64,000 nucleotides of DNA from Bdellovibrionaceae bacterium UBA1609 (GTDB lineage: Bacteria; Bdellovibrionota; Bdellovibrionia; Bdellovibrionales; UBA1609). The translations under genes were made by a program, and so were the position numbers. Positions 1 through 8,210 of this stretch are shown here, piece by piece. The notes below the pieces were generated by a model. The model had not been told where the DNA came from and did no database searches. It was given only the letters and a program-made list of their open reading frames with translations. The DNA is taken from assembly GCA_002321895.1 (NCBI GenBank), contig DCMZ01000017.1, positions 62,001 through 126,000 on the forward strand, read 5' to 3'. Positions within the stretch are counted from its first letter, which is position 1. The number at the start of each line of letters is the position of its first letter.

Positions 1-754
1 CACCAGCCATTCCTTGCATTCCAATTCGGAATCCTGAGATCACCTCATCAAATATAACTAAGCTACCATGATCACGACTGACCTTAATCACATGTTCTAA
101 ATATTCTTTTCTCTGAATCAACAACCCATAATTCGCCGGAAGAGGTTCAATGATAACAGCTGCAATTTCATCCCCGTGATTTTTAAAAAGTTCGTCAACT
201 AAGGACTCGTCGTCCAGCTCGGATACTAAAGTTTCAGAAGCCACATTTGCAGACACGCCCGCACTATCGCTAGCCCCTTGTCCGGCAAGTCCACTCCCCG
301 CTTTAACTAACATTCCATCTACATGGCCATGATACATTCCATTGAATTTTACGACCTTATCTCTGCCGACGGTTCCTCTTGCTACACGAAGTGCACTCAT
401 AACCGCCTCTGTACCAGAGCAAACAAATCTCAATTTATCAACGAAGGGAACTTCTTCTTTAATAAACTCGGCAAGCTCTAAGGAATAGGGTTCGCAAGTC
501 CCCAAACTCCACGCCTTTTCGCTAACTGCAGCGACTACACGAGCAACATCTGGATCTCTATGCCCAAGTATGTTTGGACCAAAACTAAGACAAAAATCAA
601 TAAATCGTTTCCCTTCAACGGAATAAATATAGGGACCTTCAGCTCTGTCAAAAAAAAGAGGTTTACCACCTACAGATTTAAAGGCTCTCACGGGACTATG
701 CACTCCGCCCGGACTCAACTTTTTAGACCGATCAAATAACTCAGTACTATTCAT
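1..754 (-). CDS. hemL: Glutamate-1-semialdehyde 2,1-aminomutase, partial (3' end outside window)
   Basis: Translating the minus strand from the ATG at 754 gives about 251 residues, open to the window edge, so the C-terminal ~40% is missing. The start of the protein (SPGGVHSPVRAF), the SGTEAVMSALRVARG segment, FNGMYHGHVDGML and FDEVISGFR are characteristic of the PLP-dependent GSA aminomutase, which turns glutamate-1-semialdehyde into 5-aminolevulinate in the C5 heme pathway. The lysine that binds PLP lies beyond the edge and cannot be checked. The ATG overlaps the stop of the upstream hemC gene as ATGA, so the two are probably translationally coupled and part of one hemA-hemC-hemL operon. Family assignment is strong. 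Confidence 0.95.
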   Translation of the reverse strand, partial: MNSTELFDRSKKLSPGGVHSPVRAFKSVGGKPLFFDRAEGPYIYSVEGKRFIDFCLSFGPNILGHRDPDVARVVAAVSEKAWSLGTCEPYSLELAEFIKEEVPFVDKLRFVCSGTEAVMSALRVARGTVGRDKVVKFNGMYHGHVDGMLVKAGSGLAGQGASDSAGVSANVASETLVSELDDESLVDELFKNHGDEIAAVIIEPLPANYGLLIQRKEYLEHVIKVSRDHGSLVIFDEVISGFRIGMQGMAG

Positions 755-2307
755 ATCTCTTCAACTCCTAATAGATTGAACATCCATTGTTTCCAATTCT
801 TAAAACTATAAAACTGAATTACAGTCCCTCGACCAGATAAAATACTTTTAATCTCCTGGTAGGTAATGCCCGTTCCACAAAAATGATAGCCATCTACAAT
901 GTGAGGATAATTCTCATAGGCTAGCTTAAATTGCGTGCCACTCATCCAATAGAAATACTTCTTATTGGCCAGATTTGGCGTTTCAGCCTTAGGTACCAAT
1001 TGATAGGTATAAAATAATTTAAATGGCCCCGCATTGAAAGATTGATTATGTGTGAGCTTCATCCATTTGAGCTTCTTCTCATAGAAATAATCCACCGCTG
1101 GCAGCCTTCTCGAGCCGAGTCCGTCATCGCACCCATTCACCCAGATTCCCTTCTGAGCTAGCTTTTTCCAAGTTTCGACACCACTGGCCCAAACACATTG
1201 CTGGTCATTGTATCTAAAATCCTCTGGTAGACCATTGGCTCGAGCTACATATAAGCCAGTTTCTTCACTCTCAATCATTGCAAGTTCATCAATAGATATC
1301 GGTAATTCACTTCTATCAAAAAATAAGTTGTTGTCGGTATCTAACGGAAAAATCTCAGTCAGTTTTTTTGGAACTTTCATCTCGTCGAGTTTAGAATTTT
1401 TTTGTTCTACTCCATCCAAAACCACTCCGGAATCTGAAATTCCTTTTTGAAATACAACCTCTCCTTGCTCGTGTGGCACTACCGTAACACCAATTTTTTG
1501 ATGGCAACCACCACCATAAGAAGCGAGGATTTTTCTTTCTTCCAGCACACAAGCAAAATGTCTCTCGTGATGAATAGCTTGAAGCAAATCTTTTAGGTCG
1601 GCCCTTTGAGATGCAATTTCCACAGCCAATGCACCTTGTGCGGCAGCACCCGGATTTTCATTCAATGGCAAAACCATAAAGTGGCAACTCTCTAATGCTT
1701 TTTTCATTGATGCTCGGGAAGATTCGAATTCTGGCCTTTTGCTGTTCATCAACCGGTCCAGAGCCGCTTTTGCAATCATCATCCCGTCAGCATTACTTTT
1801 TAGAAATTTATCAACGCGAGTTTGAATATTTCCACGAATTGGCTCTACTAGAACGTCTTCTACCACCAACGGGAAATAGCTCTGTATAAATCCTTTTATA
1901 TTATGCTCTCTACGAGGACTCGAAGTTAAAACAGTCACTTCGTCACCACCCTGGTTCCCTCGAAATCTCCGTAAATGGCTTTTCTTGAAAAGTAGAATAT
2001 CTCTTGGATCTTCTCTTTTCATCGTGCAAGCCACACTGGTTTTTTCACGTGATTCTGTGGGCATATCTTTCCAGGAATGCACCACCATATCAAACTCTCC
2101 GGAACAAAGTCCTTCGTAAAAATCATTCGTAAAAACGCCTTTATCCCCCATTGAACGCAAAAGAGACTCTTGGTCTTTATCTCCAGCGGATTTTGAAAAC
2201 AAATAGTCCACATTCAAATGAGGGTGTTTGGATTTTAGCGCGTCTCCGACGGCGTAAGCTTGTATTCGAGCAAGGTCGCTCTGTCTGGCTGCAATTTTAA
2301 TATTCAT
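751..2307 (-). CDS. hemC: Porphobilinogen deaminase with C-terminal uroporphyrinogen-III synthase-like extension
   Basis: Residues 1 to about 300 are hydroxymethylbilane synthase: GDKGVFTNDF, HSWKDMP (catalytic Asp at 81), VLTSSPRRE, RGNIQTRVDK and the cofactor loop GGGCHQKIG, whose Cys268 would bind the dipyrromethane cofactor. Typical enzymes are about 310 residues; this one has 518. The extra 200 residues contain WASGVETWKKLAQKG, YFYWMSGTQFKLAY and HFCGTGITYQEIKS, a spacing that recalls the two-lobed uroporphyrinogen-III synthase (HemD), the next enzyme in the pathway. HemD identity is inference, as the family is poorly conserved. It sits between hemA (43 bp upstream) and hemL (4 bp overlap). 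Confidence 0.93.
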   Translation of the reverse strand: MNIKIAARQSDLARIQAYAVGDALKSKHPHLNVDYLFSKSAGDKDQESLLRSMGDKGVFTNDFYEGLCSGEFDMVVHSWKDMPTESREKTSVACTMKREDPRDILLFKKSHLRRFRGNQGGDEVTVLTSSPRREHNIKGFIQSYFPLVVEDVLVEPIRGNIQTRVDKFLKSNADGMMIAKAALDRLMNSKRPEFESSRASMKKALESCHFMVLPLNENPGAAAQGALAVEIASQRADLKDLLQAIHHERHFACVLEERKILASYGGGCHQKIGVTVVPHEQGEVVFQKGISDSGVVLDGVEQKNSKLDEMKVPKKLTEIFPLDTDNNLFFDRSELPISIDELAMIESEETGLYVARANGLPEDFRYNDQQCVWASGVETWKKLAQKGIWVNGCDDGLGSRRLPAVDYFYEKKLKWMKLTHNQSFNAGPFKLFYTYQLVPKAETPNLANKKYFYWMSGTQFKLAYENYPHIVDGYHFCGTGITYQEIKSILSGRGTVIQFYSFKNWKQWMFNLLGVEEI

Positions 2308-2350
2308 GGGGAGATACTATTATGACCCCTTCAGCGGGTCACTCAATGAC

Positions 2351-3190
2351 TTAAAATTTTCTAGCAATCTCTATAATATCGGCCTTCGCCGCAGATACCT
2401 TTTCTTCTACAATTTGTCGATTCCTAGCAATCTGAGAAAATAGTTGTTCCAAATCCTCTACGGGTTGTCGATCGGATAGAGGGTCCGTTTTCGACTCTCC
2501 CCTCAAATCAAAAACTTTCTGAACATTTTGCCCAGAGGCATCGATCAAACTTTGTATCTTTTCTGACTCTAGAGGGGCACAAACAACTAAACTGTCCTTC
2601 ATCTCAGCGAGATGCTCTGGATCATCTAACTTTAACCAACGAGCAAAACCAAAATTTTTGGATAACTCCTGGTATTTTTCAATATCGCGAACATAAATAT
2701 TTACACCACCAGGGTGCTTGGCAAGCCAAGGTAAAATTTCAACAGTAAGGTGACCTGAACCAACGAAGCTCACTCCTTTAAAAGACTTTGTCTTTTTCCG
2801 GATCAGGCTTCCATAGCTTTGACTGCCTAAGCCAACGAGATGTTGGGTTCTGATTTTCTTAATTTCCAAACGAGCCTTATCAAGTAACTGAGCCAACCAC
2901 TCATGGGAGTGATTTTCGCTGCTCTGAACCTCGGTCAATAACTTGCGGAACTGACCAAAAACTTCTGTCTCACCTACCATCGGCGAATGCAAACCACACC
3001 CAACTTCTATAAGAAACCTATAAGCTTCATTACCAGAATAGACCTGCAGACTCTCCGTCATAGCCGGTGAATTCCAATCTGCGTGACCGATCGCAATCTG
3101 GCGCAAACAGGTCTTCCAATTGAACCAAGGATGATCCAGATCACCCAGGCTCTTTTGATTGCAATGTAGAACTTTAAGGTCTCTTACCAT
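2351..3190 (-). CDS. hemA: Short, divergent glutamyl-tRNA reductase
   Basis: Glutamyl-tRNA reductase makes glutamate-1-semialdehyde from charged tRNA-Glu. The best family match is the stretch ending HSPMVGETEVFGQFRK (residues ~67-83), which corresponds to the conserved DSMVLGEPQILGQVK segment. TCLR at residues 27-30 fits the active-site STCNRTE motif, making Cys28 the probable nucleophile. A nucleotide-binding-like segment (VSFVGSGHLTVEIL) follows. At 279 residues it is much shorter than the usual ~420: the N-terminal strand region is reduced and the long C-terminal dimerisation helix is nearly absent. Its place ahead of hemC and hemL supports the call. The ATG at 3190 has only a weak ribosome binding site. 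Confidence 0.83.
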   Translation of the reverse strand: MVRDLKVLHCNQKSLGDLDHPWFNWKTCLRQIAIGHADWNSPAMTESLQVYSGNEAYRFLIEVGCGLHSPMVGETEVFGQFRKLLTEVQSSENHSHEWLAQLLDKARLEIKKIRTQHLVGLGSQSYGSLIRKKTKSFKGVSFVGSGHLTVEILPWLAKHPGGVNIYVRDIEKYQELSKNFGFARWLKLDDPEHLAEMKDSLVVCAPLESEKIQSLIDASGQNVQKVFDLRGESKTDPLSDRQPVEDLEQLFSQIARNRQIVEEKVSAAKADIIEIARKF

Positions 3191-3359
3191 GGCTCTAGAT
3201 TACACCAGAGTGGACTTGGTATTGTCACAACTTTGTCATACCCTTAAAAAGAAAACAGGGTCCATCTGAAATCCATTCTCATTATCCATCAGGACTCTAA
3301 CCCCTTTTGACCAAAAAACTGAACCCTACGGCTCAATTTGACACATTTTGAAGGTAAAT

Positions 3360-4193
3360 TCAGTAAACAGACACCAAATAAGTCAGCAGCATAAATACAA
3401 AAAAATGAATACCTGTAAAAAGCATAAAAAGCTTAGTTTCCACATCTTGCTTTCGCTTTTTTTCTTTGAAAAAGAGTCGTGAAACAATGGACTCTTCCAA
3501 ATTATTCAAACCAATTGTGATAACCAAATTTAGCACGAAACAACCCAATAGAACCCACCAAAATGAAATGGATTCATCTCCCCAGAGGGCTCCGGTTTGC
3601 CGATAGCTATAGGCAAAAGCGGTCACCAGAGGGAGTGCAAAAATCTTGATGATCAGCATGGGAACCTGCTGAATTCGCAATCGAATACGATCCCATGCAT
3701 GGGGTGTCCATTCAGAAAAATTCATGTATTTCTTAAAAAGACCTTCATCTATAAGATCTGGCCGACTCCGATCAATTCTCACGAGAACCTGCTCTGATCG
3801 CTCCAAAATCGAAGAGAATACGAACTTCTGACCGGACTTAAGATAGACCGTAAAACCACCAAAAAACCGAGGAGATGTCCAAGAAAACCGAATTCTTTGT
3901 ATTTGATTGAACTCCATTTTCTTTACCTTTTTCCCATTAATAATATCAACATGTTGATCAAAGACCTCATAGCGAGAAAACACTCTTGGCCTTACATAAA
4001 CCAATAACCGATAAAACAATGAAATGATCACCCCGGATGCCAATAAAATCTTGAAAAGTGCGGTCAGCCAGTCCGCATCCTTTAGAGCCTCATAATTCCA
4101 CCGAATTATAACTAATTCAGATAGAACTAGACCGAACAACACATACCAAAATATTTTTTTTACAAAGGGACGGTAGTTTAAAGTCAAATGCAT
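3360..4193 (-). CDS. Membrane protein of unknown function, PH-like middle domain
   Basis: About 277 residues from the ATG at 4193; a TTG at 4235 would add 14 residues but has no ribosome binding site. Two hydrophobic helices near the N terminus (YVLFGLVLSELVII and LLASGVIISLFYRLLVYV) are followed by a soluble part with alternating short strands (FDQHVDIINGKKVKKMEFNQIQRI ... GGFTVYLKSGQKFVF, quoted in pieces) that resembles a bacterial PH-like domain. Two more helices lie near the C terminus. It is probably an inner-membrane protein. It diverges from the oxygenase gene, whose ATG at 4239 lies only 46 bp away. I do not recognise a specific family. Confidence 0.7.
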   Translation of the reverse strand: MHLTLNYRPFVKKIFWYVLFGLVLSELVIIRWNYEALKDADWLTALFKILLASGVIISLFYRLLVYVRPRVFSRYEVFDQHVDIINGKKVKKMEFNQIQRIRFSWTSPRFFGGFTVYLKSGQKFVFSSILERSEQVLVRIDRSRPDLIDEGLFKKYMNFSEWTPHAWDRIRLRIQQVPMLIIKIFALPLVTAFAYSYRQTGALWGDESISFWWVLLGCFVLNLVITIGLNNLEESIVSRLFFKEKKRKQDVETKLFMLFTGIHFFVFMLLTYLVSVY

Positions 4194-4238
4194 GAATTTA
4201 ATACTGACACAAACCTCTGAAGTCTGTAAACCCAAAGA

Positions 4239-5129
4239 ATGGGATCACATATAATCATTGAGAGTAATTTCTACGACAAAGCAGAGGAATTGCGTGGTTT
4301 TTTTGACCAGCAATTTGCCAACCCAAGAGAAGCCCACGAAATGCGCTTTGTCTGGGACAAATGGTTTGTTGAAGACCAATATGCCTTTACCAGAACCCCT
4401 TCTTATCATTACTTTCCAGAACAGATGTATTTGGATTTTCAAAGCTTTTTGATTCAATGGGGCCAAGAGAATTTAGGATGTAGCAACATTTCCCCTCCTT
4501 GGTTGAGCTATTACACCGAAGGTGACTTCCAAAACTGGCATGCCGACGTACCCCACGGCCCATGGGCATTTGTATTCTCCCTGTCGCCAAATGATATTAC
4601 CTATCGAGGTGGTAAAACTCAGATCCTCAACCCTAATACACTCAACTATTGGGAGTATTTTGACCCGAGCATAGGCTTGGAAAGAGAAGACATTTGTACC
4701 TATATAGACTCGCCTTTTAACCAGCTGACTCTTTTTGATCCCCGTTTTCCACATCGTGTGGAACCTGTCCATGGAACCCAAGACCCTACAAAAGGTCGAC
4801 TTGTAATACATGGATGGTTTACGGAGCCTAACCCCTTCGTAAAGGGCTATCAAAATATCGACGAACTCACGGACCCGCTGAATCATCAATTGGGCCCATT
4901 ATTGGATAAACTTTCTTCGTCTCAAATTGGTACAGGAACATGTAGCTATAAGATGGAAGTTTCCACTGAAGGACTAGTAACTTCAGTCAATGAAGTCACT
5001 AATACAGTGATCGTTTCTGACCCTGACTCCCAACCAGAGTTCGAGTCGCTGAAACAGGCTTTGATGTCATTTAAACTGCCTGAAAATACTGAAAAATATC
5101 AAATCACTCTTCCCCTGGTATTTTCTTAA
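4239..5129 (+). CDS. 2-oxoglutarate/Fe(II)-dependent oxygenase with extra C-terminal domain
   Basis: Residues 85-200 show a prolyl-hydroxylase-like double-stranded beta-helix: HAD (His101, Asp103), a distal His172 in RFPHRVEPVHG, and Arg187 in GRLVIHGW, which are the three iron ligands and the 2-oxoglutarate anchor. WLSYYTEGDFQNWH precedes the first ligand, as in P4H-type enzymes. After about residue 225 a separate segment begins (GTGTCSYKMEVSTEGLVTSV ... FKLPENTEKYQITLPLVF, shortened) that resembles the C-terminal beta domain of AgmX/TonB-like proteins. The substrate is unknown; hydroxylation of a protein or small molecule is possible. No signal peptide, so it is probably cytoplasmic. It stands alone between two divergent or unrelated genes. 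Confidence 0.82.
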   Translation: MGSHIIIESNFYDKAEELRGFFDQQFANPREAHEMRFVWDKWFVEDQYAFTRTPSYHYFPEQMYLDFQSFLIQWGQENLGCSNISPPWLSYYTEGDFQNWHADVPHGPWAFVFSLSPNDITYRGGKTQILNPNTLNYWEYFDPSIGLEREDICTYIDSPFNQLTLFDPRFPHRVEPVHGTQDPTKGRLVIHGWFTEPNPFVKGYQNIDELTDPLNHQLGPLLDKLSSSQIGTGTCSYKMEVSTEGLVTSVNEVTNTVIVSDPDSQPEFESLKQALMSFKLPENTEKYQITLPLVFS

Positions 5130-5231
5130 AACCTCAAGTCCAGTTGAAATTCCGCCGATAGTCTATGTGAGGGTTTGGCGACAAATGGTTTCTGCTCAAA
5201 TGCCAGACCCCCATTACCAATTGGGGGAAAA

Positions 5232-5714
5232 TTGTCTGTACGCCGAGCTTCCGACTATATCTTTGGGACCTTATTTGTTTTCAGCATTGCGATTCTAACA
5301 GCTATTGTCTATCAGCCCACCACTGAGGGGCCTTTTGACAATTATCCAATTATTGAAAATCAAACCTCTAAAGATGGCCAGTCATTTAACCTCTTACATG
5401 TTGCCAATTTTGTATATGCTGCCGAACAGGGCGAGTATAAAACCGTTGTAAGATATCTGAATATGGGAATGGCTGCAGATGCTCAAGATCACAATAAGGA
5501 TACGGCATTAATGGGAGCAGCGCTCAATGGTCATGTGAAAATTGTAAAGCTACTACTTATGCATCAAGCAGATCCGAATGTTAAGAATTCGGGTGGATAC
5601 AATGCTATCGACTTTGCAAAAATCAATGAAGACTCCGAATTAACGGCCTTCCTCCAACAGTCCCACGGAGGCACTGCTGATTCACTGTCTCGGTCCATAT
5701 CTTCTGCAGAATAA
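5232..5714 (+). CDS. Membrane-anchored ankyrin-repeat protein
   Basis: An open frame begins at the TTG at 5175, but the best start is the TTG at 5232, preceded by GGGGG four bases away; this gives 160 residues. A single hydrophobic helix (YIFGTLFVFSIAILTAIVY) near the N terminus is followed by a spacer and two to three ankyrin repeats (DAQDHNKDTALMGAALNGHV, KIVKLLLMHQADPNVKNSGG, YNAIDFAKINEDSELTAFLQ). The repeats would lie on the periplasmic side if the helix is an uncleaved signal anchor. Ankyrin domains bind partner proteins; the partner is not evident here. Function unknown. Confidence 0.78.
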   Translation: MSVRRASDYIFGTLFVFSIAILTAIVYQPTTEGPFDNYPIIENQTSKDGQSFNLLHVANFVYAAEQGEYKTVVRYLNMGMAADAQDHNKDTALMGAALNGHVKIVKLLLMHQADPNVKNSGGYNAIDFAKINEDSELTAFLQQSHGGTADSLSRSISSAE

Positions 5715-5812
5715 ACTTCTAATATTGTAAAATTATTGAAGACTACAGCGCCGGGATTCGGCCCTGCTCTCCTGGAGACCCAGAGATTTTACCACGAAAA
5801 AGATGTGCTATT

Positions 5813-6292
5813 TTAGAAAGCTTCTTTCCGAGGAGCTTTACTATCAGCGGTTTGTGAAGCTCTGTGAGTGACTTTGTACAACTCTAACAATTGTAAACCT
5901 TTAGAGTTCCACCGATCATACTCCAAAGCCTTTTGAAGATGTTTAAATCCGATTTTCAAGTTTTCATCACGTACAGCGATGGAGTCCTCTCCCCATTGGA
6001 TCTGGGAAGGTTGATAATAGAAAATTTCAGCAAGGCGCATCTGAGCATCCACAAGATAAGGATGTTTTTTAACAACTTGCTTAAGTCGAGTGAGAGATAA
6101 AATACACTTTGATTTATTTGTTAATTCACCGTCTTCAAGATTTCCACAACCTTGATTGTACAAATGAATTCCTGATTCGTAGATAGACTTATCCACTACA
6201 TTAAGCTTGTCCAAATTAGAGGAATGTTCATAAACTTGGTTGGACATTGCTAATGTGAGACCTATGATTCCTAACCGATTGAATATACTCAT
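5813..6292 (-). CDS. Hypothetical TPR-like protein
   Basis: A 159-residue protein with a mildly hydrophobic N terminus (FNRLGIIGLTLAMSN) that could be a short signal sequence. The middle and end are helical, with spacing like tetratricopeptide repeats (LVDAQMRLAEIFYYQ, IGFKHLQKALEYDRWNSKGLQ). Two cysteines (Cys49 and Cys63 approximately) could form a disulfide if it is exported. AAGG about seven bases before the ATG at 6292 supports this start. The gene stands alone, convergent with the ankyrin gene and divergent from the secreted protein at 6428. I do not recognise the family. Confidence 0.65.
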   Translation of the reverse strand: MSIFNRLGIIGLTLAMSNQVYEHSSNLDKLNVVDKSIYESGIHLYNQGCGNLEDGELTNKSKCILSLTRLKQVVKKHPYLVDAQMRLAEIFYYQPSQIQWGEDSIAVRDENLKIGFKHLQKALEYDRWNSKGLQLLELYKVTHRASQTADSKAPRKEAF

Positions 6293-6427
6293 TTGCTACC
6301 TTGCTAGATGTTAGTCTACAAATTCTTTTCGGTATTATGAGGAAATTGTTAAAATGATTTTATAAAAAATGAGTCAATTCATAATGAAACGCTCAATTTG
6401 GTACGAACCCTTGCCGATAGTGTCAGT

Positions 6428-7279
6428 ATGGGTATCTATCTGAAATCAATAGTTTTTGTGTACTTTGTGGTTGCCGCTATGCCCGCTCACGCCAATTTTA
6501 TGGCGACCTTATCAGAGGTACTCAAAGATCGACTGAGTGCACTTCATCACAAAGACCCGAAATGTGATGGCTTCGAGATCGAAGCTATTACAGCTCCACA
6601 TGAAATGGAATATACCTATTTAGCTCTAGTTAAATTCACAGGAAATCCATTCATATGCGAAAAAATTCATAGAAAAAGTGCCTGGAAGAGTCTTGATAAC
6701 CCGAAGGGAAAACGTATCCACCTATTGCGCTCAGAATGTCAAATGGCGATGGCCTCCTACTCCGAGAATGTTAACTACTGCAATGGAGTAGTACCCATTT
6801 GCACTCCTTATTTAAGTGGTAGTCAATACAACCCCAGTTTTTGCAAAAGCAACTTTAATAAAGGGGAACAAGTTAATTTGACTGGAAAACAGTTAAGAGA
6901 CTTTTTCCAAACAATAGATTATCCCAGTGAAGAATGGGTCAAAGACCTGCATTACCAAATACAGATCGCGCCGAAAGGAAAAAAGAACAAAGTATTGAGA
7001 CGCGATAACGTAAAGAAAAAACTGACTCTTCTCTACTGGAGAAAACACCAAGAATTAAAAAGCGTACTTCAAGCGGAAATGAGATTTAGATCCGTGCGAA
7101 GACCCGCCAGCCACAAAAAATCTAAATATAATGAAATGCTCAATTCTGATCCAGAAAGTTTTTGGAACCTATACATTCAATATGTAGTTCCATCGTATGA
7201 GTTTGCTGAACTCATCTACTATAAAAGTGGCAAAATCTACGACTTCAATACGGAAGAACGACTAGGAACAGCTATTTAA
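6428..7279 (+). CDS. Secreted protein of unknown function
   Basis: The frame opens at a TTG at 6398, but the ATG at 6428 gives a good signal peptide: MGIYLKSIVFVYFVVAAMPAHA followed by NF. The mature protein is about 261 residues, basic, with several cysteines (CDGFE, PFICEK, RSECQM, YCNG, PICTP, SFCKS) that suggest disulfide bonds in the periplasm. No domain was recognised. A hairpin of two 10-bp arms follows the stop and separates it from the convergent speE gene. Confidence 0.7.
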   Translation: MGIYLKSIVFVYFVVAAMPAHANFMATLSEVLKDRLSALHHKDPKCDGFEIEAITAPHEMEYTYLALVKFTGNPFICEKIHRKSAWKSLDNPKGKRIHLLRSECQMAMASYSENVNYCNGVVPICTPYLSGSQYNPSFCKSNFNKGEQVNLTGKQLRDFFQTIDYPSEEWVKDLHYQIQIAPKGKKNKVLRRDNVKKKLTLLYWRKHQELKSVLQAEMRFRSVRRPASHKKSKYNEMLNSDPESFWNLYIQYVVPSYEFAELIYYKSGKIYDFNTEERLGTAI

Positions 7280-7281
7280 CC

Positions 7282-7311
7282 CTCCCTTAGAAAACGGCAC
7301 CTTCTAAGGAG
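7282..7311. terminator. Hairpin between convergent genes
   Basis: Arms CTCCCTTAGAA and TTCTAAGGAG pair over ten bases with one bulge around a 9-base loop. It lies between the converging stops at 7279 and 7332, so it could end transcription in both directions, although the following T-run is poor. Confidence 0.4.
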
Positions 7312-7331
7312 TAGGAATCCACTTATTCTAA

Positions 7332-8210
7332 CTACTTGGTTAAATTTCTCTTCTTTTGAAAACTCGGAAGGCAGAAACAAGCCTTATGTAACTCTTTGTT
7401 GTAGTAGTCAAAATCCAATCCAGAGCTTTCAACCCTCGATTCGCTATAATCATTCACTGGATGTAAAGTATTTGAAGCAAAAGAGAATGACCACAATCCT
7501 CCCGGATATGTCAGATTTGTAAAATTATAGAGTTGAACTATTTCATACTGTGACTTCAAAATTTCCATTAATGAATTTTGTTGAACAACATTATAGTATG
7601 GTGACTCTGCCTGTGAGACGACAATCCCATCTGTATTTAAAATTTTCTTCACATTCCCATAAAACTCTTTGCTAAAAAGTGGCTGAGCGGGACCAATTGG
7701 ATCGGTAGAGTCTACGATGACAACATCAAACTTTTCTTGAGTTGTTTCTACAAACTTTACACCATCTTCAATTTTCAAATCCAATTTCGGGTTACTGAAG
7801 ACACTAGATGTTACTGGAATATGTTCTTTACAGGCATTAACCACCATCTCATCTATCTCAACCATCACACATTTTTCTACACTAGAGTGACGCAGAACTT
7901 CTCTGGCAGTACCGCCATCGCCACCACCAATAACTAATACCTTCTTTGGATTTGGATGAACAAAAAGAGGTACATGGGAAATCATCTCATGATAGACAAA
8001 CTCGTCCCGCTCAGACACCATTGCTAACCCATCGTTAAACAACATTTTGCCATGCCCAACCGTATCAACAACATCTACGGACTGATATTCACTTTTCCCA
8101 GAGAAAAGAACATCACGAACACGATAGCGCATTCCAAGAATGCCCTCATGAATTTCTTCAATCCAATTGTTAGCTTTCACATTAAAATCAGGGGTAAACT
8201 CTCTACTCAC
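7332..8210 (-). CDS. speE: Spermidine synthase (polyamine aminopropyltransferase)
   Basis: The protein transfers an aminopropyl group from decarboxylated AdoMet to putrescine. It has the aminopropyltransferase signature VLVIGGGDGGTAREVLRH, the acidic VEIDEMVV strand, VVIVDSTDPIGPAQPLF with the catalytic aspartate, and the N-terminal tetramerisation strand motif (QSVDVVDT, FNDGLAMVSERDEFVYHEM). At 292 residues its length is normal. The start is a GTG at 8210 with GGAG seven bases upstream. It overlaps the preceding decarboxylase gene by 8 bp, so the two steps of spermidine synthesis are co-expressed. Confidence 0.96.
   Translation of the reverse strand: MSREFTPDFNVKANNWIEEIHEGILGMRYRVRDVLFSGKSEYQSVDVVDTVGHGKMLFNDGLAMVSERDEFVYHEMISHVPLFVHPNPKKVLVIGGGDGGTAREVLRHSSVEKCVMVEIDEMVVNACKEHIPVTSSVFSNPKLDLKIEDGVKFVETTQEKFDVVIVDSTDPIGPAQPLFSKEFYGNVKKILNTDGIVVSQAESPYYNVVQQNSLMEILKSQYEIVQLYNFTNLTYPGGLWSFSFASNTLHPVNDYSESRVESSGLDFDYYNKELHKACFCLPSFQKKRNLTK

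Noticed and set aside
5740..5812. tRNA-like or terminator element after the ankyrin gene
   Set aside because: The GCCGGGATTCGGCC segment suggested a T arm, but no cloverleaf or acceptor stem can be formed.
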